From NCBI GenBank assembly GCA_944548615.1, contig OX155950.1, forward strand, positions 34,931,610 to 34,995,609: 64,000 nucleotides of DNA. The letters are read 5' to 3'. Below the pieces are notes generated by a model. That model searched no databases and was not told the DNA's origin. It saw only the letters and a program-made list of their open reading frames with translations. Position numbers and translations under genes: made by a program. Below, piece after piece: positions 57,225 through 64,000 of this stretch. Origin of the DNA: Micropterix aruncella (taxonomy: Eukaryota > Arthropoda > Insecta > Lepidoptera > Micropterigidae). How positions within the stretch are numbered: the stretch's first letter is position 1; every line of letters starts with the position of its first letter.

Positions 57225-57836
57225 GGGCGACTTGCAACAAGCTCGGTTAAGAGAGATAACCGCGTTTAAAGAGTCTAACTACAGTTAAATACTCGAAACT
57301 GCTGCCTTGCACCATGCTCTGATAAGCTAACGGCAGTTAAATTCCCTAACTGAGCCCTGGTGCCCGGTTAGCGCCACTAAGCAGCAGTTAGCGAGCTGTC
57401 AAATGCTAGCTGTCAAATTTCGAGGTTACATTGGATCGCGTCGCCTGTGCCGCCTGCGCCGCCGTTTTTTCGCTTTTTTTGGTTACCGCACTCATGAAAC
57501 GTTTTCCTATAAGTCTGATGTCAATCAGGGAAGACGCGAAATCGATACATGAACAAAAGCGTGGGCAGTTTGACAGCTGATGAGCTGAGAACCTCCTGTC
57601 CGCCATTTTGAACTATGCTGTGAATGGCTGAGGCGAGCAATCTCGATTTCAGTTGTATCTATGGTCATGTTCTAACACTCAAAAATGGTTTTTGCGGACT
57701 CCGAAAGGCGTCAGTTAACCGGGACATCCAAATAGTTGGTGCAAGCCGTCATAATTTAACCGGCTTTTATATTGTTTATCGTGGTTAGCTAACCACGGTT
57801 AGCAGAATTTAACAGACCGGTTGATGTAAGTCACCC
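57225..57836. mobile_element. Harbinger-type MITE, 612 bp, with TAA target duplication
   Basis: Flanked by TAA at 57222-57224 and 57837-57839. The left end GGGCGACTTGCAACAAGCTC pairs with the right end, which reverse-complements to GGGTGACTTACATCAACCGG. A 3-bp TWA duplication with such ends is typical of PIF/Harbinger. The 66-codon minus frame at 57406-57606 (MADRRFSAHQL) may be a remnant of an element-encoded protein, but no domain is visible. Confidence 0.78.
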
Positions 57837-58004
57837 TAAAATGTTTAACGTTACAGACATTGAGTGTACGCACATAGCCTTACACACATATAACTGATTT
57901 GTTGTGAAAAAAAACCGGCCGCTATTCAATCTCGCCCGATCGGTTGCCCAAAATACAATTTTCTAGATGGCGCTCCGCGAAGCCGGCGACAAAGAATATC
58001 TCAC

Positions 58005-58156
58005 CTTGGCTATGTCAAAGGAATGTGCGGTATTGTTGAACGTCCACGAGAATGTATCCGGCGGTGGGTGTGCATCAACGGCGCAGTGCACCCTCACCCT
58101 TTCGTTCCTAGCCACTCCGTACACCCGCGATATATCCGTCCGGCACACCGGTTTAT
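58005..58156 (-). CDS. Sidestep-like gene, first Ig exon in this window
   Basis: Minus strand, acceptor ctctttgttgcag, donor GTGAGA. With a G from an upstream exon it reads DKPVCRTDISRVYGVARNER, then VRVHCAVDAHPPPDTFSWTF and NNTAHSFDIAK. V.V.C.VDA.PPP..F.W.F is the N-terminal half of an Ig domain: the C of HC and the W of SW are the core residues. D.PVC and C.V.A.PPPDTFSWTFNN are typical of Sidestep-family Ig5. It ends in phase 0 and joins the exon at 55865. Upstream exons are not in the window, because 58157-64000 holds only repeats on this strand. Confidence 0.88.
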
Positions 58157-58899
58157 CTGCAACAAAGAGAGTTACACCTTCTGTTTCATTTCAGCGCAAA
58201 GTTGTACGCCATTGCGGTTTTCCTCCGTTGAAGAATGTTTTCCAGCGTTTAGGTTACACATATACGTTTGTTACATAATAGGCCAGTTGTCTAAAACTGC
58301 TACTTTGTTGAAGAATATCACAAAATAATAATACTACCTTAATTTTATGGCTACAACACACTTGGTAGCAATGAATCCGGGTCACCAATTTAACCCTAAT
58401 ATCTCGAAAACTAAGAATTCTAGCCTATTCAAATATAAATTATTGTAAAGACTATTTAATTATAATCTAATAAAATTAATAAATCTTTAACTTTAAAAAA
58501 ATCATGAAATAAAATCTTTTGTTGGTAAATTTTTCAGAAAAATCTCTAAATTCAAAGTAAAAAGTGAAGAAGTGAAGAAGGAAAATAGTTTTCTTCTTCC
58601 AGAAACGAATAATTATAACAACCTTTTCTGACTTTTCCTAAAGTTCGCTTAATGTATTCTGTTGCGGATTCATCCAAGCAAAGTCGGAAACAACACTTCC
58701 AACTTCGGAAAAACTTTTCTCTGATTTTCACGGTAGCATGTTTTTTTATGTTAATTAAAGATCTCTTTTAATAATATTGATTCAGTGAAGCTACATTGGG
58801 TTTACATTATCGAGCAATTCCTATTTAATATCCGAAAAAACAATAAAATGCTAATGTCTCAGAACTTTTAAATTATATTTATTTTATTTATTTTTTTTT
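58157..58899. other. Intron sequence, nothing recognised
   Basis: AT-rich. The plus frames overlapping the Ig exon are shadows of it. Confidence 0.4.
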
Positions 58900-59035
58900 A
58901 TTTATTTATTTATTGGTCCACAAAAAAAATAACCGTTAGCACTTAACATAGCTTGTGTTGCTCCTAACTAGGCAAAACCTGTTCTAAGGAGAACACCAAT
59001 ACAAATGATTATAAACTACATAACTTCCAAAATAA
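58900..59035 (-). repeat. LINE-C 3' tail
   Basis: The plus strand reads ttgctcctaactaggcaaaa, then cctgttctaaggagaacacc, with an AT-rich ttatttatttatt run on the left that would be the minus-strand 3' tail. Related to 56010; a weaker echo lies near 60362-60395. Confidence 0.55.
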
Positions 59036-59261
59036 AAATAAAAAAATTGAATCAAATCAAGTTAAAATGAAATTCTCACTACACCAAAATAATATTAGAA
59101 CTATAAACAAGTAATACTAAATAATATTGTATAATAATAATAATAATATATAATTGGTTACTTTTGGCTGAATATAAACGACTAAAGTATAGATCGATCT
59201 CTGATACCTGTATAGGATAATACTGCATACCCCGGTAGTGTCTAAGATTGAGTGCAGCTGC

Positions 59262-59730
59262 GAGTTGGCTTACGTTGATTATCAAACAAAGCGAACTTAT
59301 AGCCAATCAACTGATTAAACGCACCAAGGCTGTTAAAAAAAAATCGGTGATCTGCGAATACATTTTAGATAGCGTAATTAACCACTGGATGCATTGTCAA
59401 CATCTTATTTCGACATCCAAAGAACAATTCTGTTTTTTCGCATGAGCTAGAATCCACGGAAATAAGTAGAACTCCTAACTTCAATAGATATGAAAGCTTC
59501 AATCTCTATATTACGTGGAACCATCTTTTTATTCTATTTCAAAGCCTATCTCTGAGTGCAAATAAGCGAAACGCGATACATTAGCGAAATGTTGTGTACA
59601 CTATGAAATTACAAAAGCGTGCACAAAAGCGGGTGACAACTGATAGCACTTCGGTCTACCCTGTTCAACAGCGGTTGTAAAATCGTAGGATTTTCGGGTG
59701 CTACAAACTACACGCGGAAAAAATGTTTTA
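59262..59730 (+). pseudogene. Penelope-like element, decayed GIY-YIG part
   Basis: The plus strand reads QLIKRTKAVKKKSVICEYIL, DSVINHWMHCQHLI and TSKEQFCFFA. These match TKRPI, IKAVKNVQREKSAICEHILD, SGSNHWMQFQNPI and LSKEQFYF of the copy at 26326. Further on, nearly every block to the gggtgctacaaactacacgc end is recognisable. Many substitutions and frameshifts show it is much older than the inverted pair. Confidence 0.8.
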
Positions 59731-61145
59731 TTTATTTATAATTTCGAACCATTACGATGCACTTCGATTGTACAATATACTGTTCCGGCAATATACGGCT
59801 GATCCACAAGTTGTAGAACAGAACTGCCGGCTATCCACAATATATCGTATATCTATATTGCAGGAAATTTCCGGTGATTGAAAACTTTTTTGAAACAGTT
59901 ATTATTGTTTGTAAAAAAGACATTTCAAGTGCATAATCCTAAAAGGTGACTTTGACAAAAAATAAACGGATATTCGGTAAAAGTTTTTCGTAAGCAACAA
60001 AATGAACATTTTGGAAAAACACGATTTGTTTGAAATTTAATTTCTCAACTTGCTTTAGCAACAAAATGAGCTCTAGCAACAAAATAAGCATTCTTATATT
60101 ATGCTCTGGAGCGTTTTTAACAAATTATCACTTTTTTTTTTGAAAGCCACTTGTGAATTACACAATATCATAGTAACAAAAATCAATGGAATATCAAATT
60201 TAATACAAATTTTGCACCCTTTTCTAGGAAGTTATAATATTATCTTAGGCATTTGGGATTTATTTATTTATTTATTAAGTAATTCAAAAACAATTTTGAA
60301 CAAATTTATTTTTAGAACTATATTTAAACATTGAATAAATAACAGAAAATGAATAACAAACCCGGGACCTGTTCTAAGGTGAACGTTTCATTTTGTGCAT
60401 GTTTGCTCAATACTGTTTTTAAAATTAAAAAAAACTAAAATAATAAAATAATCATTTGATCACAAAAGAATTAACATGCAACAAGTACATAAAAACTACT
60501 AAATACTTAAAATTAGGAGTGGAAAATAAAAATGTCCGCAAATGAATTCAAATCCAAATTAAAAATGCATTTTGCTTATAACTAAAATAAATAATTGTAC
60601 AAACATCTATTTATCAATATAATGTAAATATAAAAAAGTAAATATTTTATAATATAAAATATAGTATAATATAAAATTCTATAATACATAATAATATGTT
60701 CAGATTAGTATATTAGTATAAAATGACCAATATTTTAGTTTTTTTGGTCGTTCGTATTTTTGTCGATTGCATAACAATAGCAGTTTTAAGCACAAGTCGA
60801 ATTTATGTGATATTCTAAGCGGCTATGACAGTTTACAGTCGCTACATATATTTTTTCATTGACACCGTATTTTTGCCAAAGTTAAGAATACTTGCAATAA
60901 ATAGAGCAGGTCAGAAAAACGATTTTTTGATCAAAATACCTTTTTTAGTGTGTCGAAGTTTAGAAGAGTTTTGCACTGGATAAACGATATTACTATTCAT
61001 TGTAACTAGGTAAATAAATTTACATAGAGCACGGATCTGATTTGGTTATTACATGCACTGAACGCCGCATACTCTTTCAGTTGCAATCGCCTGCATTGCC
61101 GCACATGGCGTGTATTTTTTTAAGCGGTAATACAGAAATAATTAA
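59731..61145. other. Intron sequence, AT-rich
   Basis: Nothing coding was recognised. cccgggacctgttctaaggtgaacg near 60361-60385 is a weak LINE-C echo. Confidence 0.4.
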
Positions 61146-64000
61146 GGCAATCGGATTTTTAAGGCGATTTTAGTAGTAGAGGACTGGGAAGTAGAGGACT
61201 GGGAATTTCATAATAATAATTTAACTTCTATTCTTGACCACTCTGTGAACCGTAATGCCCCTGCCAGCGTCCAGCTGTCATCCTTCCAGGTGGCGGTCCA
61301 TGAATACTTCTCGGGTGTTTACCCAAAATCTACCCATGTCGACCCGGTTCACAGAGAAAACGCATTTAAGGCAAAGCTCCGTAGGCAAAAGCGGCTACTT
61401 CGTCGCCAGTTACGTGAAGCCAAGAAAGCCGGGGATAAAGCCCTCTGCCACAACTTCTCGCGCGCGTACCGCTCTATACTAAAACTCATACAGAGCGTAG
61501 CAACGCAAAACGACAAGCGCAAGGCAGCATTTCTCAAATCCAAAGAGGAAGCCCGGTTCGACAAAAACCGTTTTAACTACAGCAAAACGGTTTTGTCTGC
61601 CGCCAAGGGAAAAATCCAAATCCCGGAAGATATGGCCACGGAATACTTTTCGACCACGTATGAGGACCCAATGCGGCTCCATAATTACAGCCCTCCGCCG
61701 GGCATTACACCTCCGCCCCTGCCTACGGTAGCTATTGCTTCTCAACCTCCATCACTAGATGAGATTCTTAATCAAGTAAAGAGGAAGCCGTCGGGCTCTA
61801 CTCCGGGTCCCGATGGTATTCCCTATTTAGTATACAAAAAATGCCCCTGCCTTCTGCAATATTTAGGATCCATCTTCCGAAATATATGGAATAGCGGTGT
61901 AGTCCCACAGAATTTTGGCCGAGCGACAGTCATCTTAATTCCGAAGGTCCCAGTTTGCACCGGACCAAAGGACGCTCGGCCCATTGCTCTCACAGACACT
62001 GTGGCCAAAATCTTTTTTAGCATAGTCCACACGAGGATGAGCGAATTCATGCACCGGAATGAGTACCTTGGAGTATCAGTTCAAAAAGGCTTCATGCGCG
62101 GCGTCTCGGGCTGCCTCGAGCACAACTCTCTCCTGGCTGCTGCCATCAAGGATGCGAGACAGCACGAACGCCAAATCAATGTATGCTGGCTCGACCTAGA
62201 GAATGCCTTTGGGTCAGTCCGACACAGTCTCCTCCACTTTGCACTCCGCTGGTACAACTTCCCACCAGTCGTGCGTGACATTGTAGCCTCCTACTACAAC
62301 TGTCTGACTTTCCATGTTAAAACGCAAGAATGGACTACCCGCTCTATACCATATTCGATTGGACTATTTCAGGGCTGTTGCCTCTCCCCGACGATCTTTA
62401 ATATAGTTTTTAATATACTTCTGGAAAGCCTGAGCCAGTTTGACAGGAAGTGGGGCTACCGTTTTAAAACAGACGGCCAATACACCTCATCGTGCCTCGC
62501 TTTTGCCGACGACCTAACTTTCATCACCAGAAGCCCCAAGCAGCTTTCCCTGCTATTACAGAAAGTGGAGCTTTTCTGCGACTGGTCAGGCTGTATAAAA
62601 GTGAAGCCCTCCAAATGTTTTTGCCTTGGACTCGCCCGCATGGGCACAAAGTTTACATCCTATGACCCCAAATTGGTCTATAAGGGCTCTAATATCTCCC
62701 TTATAGACCCAAACAATCATTTCAAATTCCTCGGCAGAAAAATCACCCATCAGGGAAAAGACATCTCGGGCGATCATGTTATAGAGCATTTCAAAAGTTG
62801 CCTGGCGAAAATAGATGCCTTGCTAATTTCTGGCCCTCGTAAGGCCTGGATCTATGACAATTATCTAACGTCACATTTGTCATGGCCCTTTCTTATTTAC
62901 GATTTTACCAAAACCCAACTGTCCCGTCTAGATGCACTGGTGACAGCTAGTTTAAAATCCTGGCTGTCCTTAGCCAAACCAGCTGACCCCTCGACTCTCT
63001 TCAGGTCCAAACAAAATTTTGGGCTAGCGCTTAAACTGCCCTCTCTGCTCTACGCCAACTCCAGAATAACCAAAAATTCGATTCTGTGCAATTCCAAAGA
63101 TCCGGCAATATCGAAGCACGTAATAAGTGGCTGTAGTGATTCAAATGAACTACAAGCCCGCGTAGACTTCCACAAAAGCTTCCTTACTGGAATCAGCCAG
63201 AATGGCACTGGTCTGGGGTATGGCAGTACAACCACGAGCGACGTGGACTTGAAGAAGTCTCTTTTGCGGGGAGATTACGACAGCAAGAGTATGGCTCATG
63301 CTATTGGCCTTCAATGCCAGAATGATTGGACAACAATTGGTGACTTTTGCATTCCGCCTCCAATGCACTGGAAGGTAATGCTCTATGACTGGACGCCAGA
63401 GATGCTGAAATTTTATTTGAATGCCTTTCAGCATACACTTCCAGACCCCAGTAACCTCGCTCGTTGGAGCTTTGCCGAGGATAGTTCTTGTCCCCTCTGT
63501 AGCAATACCCCTTGCACAGCTAGACACATTCTAGCTGGCTGCAAGGTGGCCTTAGATCAAGGACGGTACACTTACCGCCATGACAAAGTTCTCGCTGTTA
63601 TTCGCGAGGTAATTAGTCTCTCAGTGGCTCGTGCCAACAAGGGTTTGACAGTATCCTCCAAACCCCCAATACAGTTTGTGCGGGATGGCTCTAAAGGCAA
63701 AAAACATTTAACTACAAAACCTTTCTCAATAATCGAGAAAGCTACAGATTGGATTCTGGAGGTTGATTCGGTCTCTAAGCAGTATAAATTCCCTGAAAGT
63801 CTCGGATGCACAGCCCTCCGTCCAGATATAACTCTTTACTCTCTATCTCGGAAGGTGGCTCTTATTGTAGAATTAACTGTTCCATGGGAATCAAATATCC
63901 CAAAAGACCACGAGTACAAATTAAATAAATACCATGATCTTGCAAATGCCGTAACCCGGAACGGCTTCACTGTTCACCTTCACGCGGTGGAAGTTGGCGC
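61146..64000 (+). CDS. RLE-type non-LTR retrotransposon ORF (R2/NeSL/Hero group), runs off the window
   Basis: An open frame of 951 codons runs without a stop from 61146 to the end. The first true element residues are probably near 61200. Numbering from 61146: a basic linker (RRQKRLLRRQLREAKK), then RT blocks SGSTPGPDGIPY, VILIPKVP with RPIAL, CWLDLENAFGSVRH, GLFQGCCLSPTIFN and AFADDLTF (F453-A-D-D456). FKFLGRKI and a thumb region follow. Then comes a zinc knuckle C782-x2-C785-x8-H794-x4-C799 (CPLC...CTARH...C). Last is a restriction-like endonuclease with RPD (892-894) and E909 in ALIVELTVPWE: R-PD-X14-E. This order (RT, CCHC, RLE) defines R2/R4/NeSL/Hero-type elements. The N-terminal zinc fingers are absent, so the copy is 5'-truncated. 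It lies in an upstream intron of the sidestep-like gene, on the opposite strand. The exact clade is not resolved. Confidence 0.9.

Noticed and set aside
57967..58328. Plus-strand frames of about 100 codons
   Set aside because: Antisense shadows of the Ig exon at 58005-58156, which has splice sites and a recognisable domain.
61349..63811. Minus-strand frames across the RLE LINE
   Set aside because: Shadows of the 951-codon plus-strand frame, which carries all the motifs.

Overview
This is a 64 kb piece of an AT-rich animal genome, almost certainly an insect and plausibly a moth or butterfly. The evidence is spliced exons of a sidestep-like gene, Helitron ends of the type common in insects, and a dense mix of decayed transposons. 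There are no bacterial-type operons, tRNA genes or CRISPR arrays. One host gene can be supported. Nearly everything else is mobile DNA, mostly broken and nested.

The host gene lies on the minus strand between 58156 and 47099. Six exons (58005-58156, 55634-55865, 55334-55561, 55141-55272, 54961-55071, 47099-47304) have AG/GT borders and join in compatible phases. They encode part of an immunoglobulin domain, the rest of that Ig region running into a fibronectin type III domain, a transmembrane helix, and a short cytoplasmic tail ending at a stop. This is the C-terminal third of a Sidestep-family cell-surface protein. Its upstream exons must lie beyond 64000. The two large introns are full of MITEs, LINE tails, minisatellites and a Harbinger-type element.

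Retrotransposons: (1) A non-LTR element with a restriction-like endonuclease (R2/NeSL/Hero type) is open without a stop from 61146 to the window end. A nearly identical 5'-truncated copy at 49464-50035 supplies the C-terminus, so this family looks recently active. (2) LINE-A, a CR1/Jockey-like family, has four truncated copies (about 5150-6905, 9345-10145, 25985-29405, 53510-54784). (3) Penelope-like elements with a GIY-YIG endonuclease occur as a head-to-head inverted pair at 26326-27919, nested in LINE-A with a 13-bp target duplication, and as relics near 47.8 kb and 59.3 kb. (4) There are RTE-like pieces (23.2, 37.1-38.2 kb), an RNase H-bearing LINE end (18.9-19.4 kb) and short LINE-C tails.

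DNA transposons: a rearranged Tc1/mariner transposase (5.3-6.0 kb), a mariner relic (39.5-39.9 kb), a piggyBac 3' end (31.8-32.2 kb), a pogo-like element with matched TIRs but only its DNA-binding region (34149-35520), Helitrons (1328-2229, 40263 onward, 41875-42900), two Harbinger-type MITEs (50.3 and 57.2 kb) and several other TIR elements.

The least explained material is a set of hairpin-rich repeats. FamH has six copies; the 47974-48692 copy is flanked by a 12-bp duplication. RepG carries a run of five strong hairpins at 25201-25420 and C/G-rich tracts. There is also a 660-bp foldback at 44686-45348 and a cloverleaf-like inverted-repeat element at 45831-46428. Left of 47 kb I find no convincing host gene. 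All family names (LINE-A/B/C, FamH, RepG) are local labels for this window.
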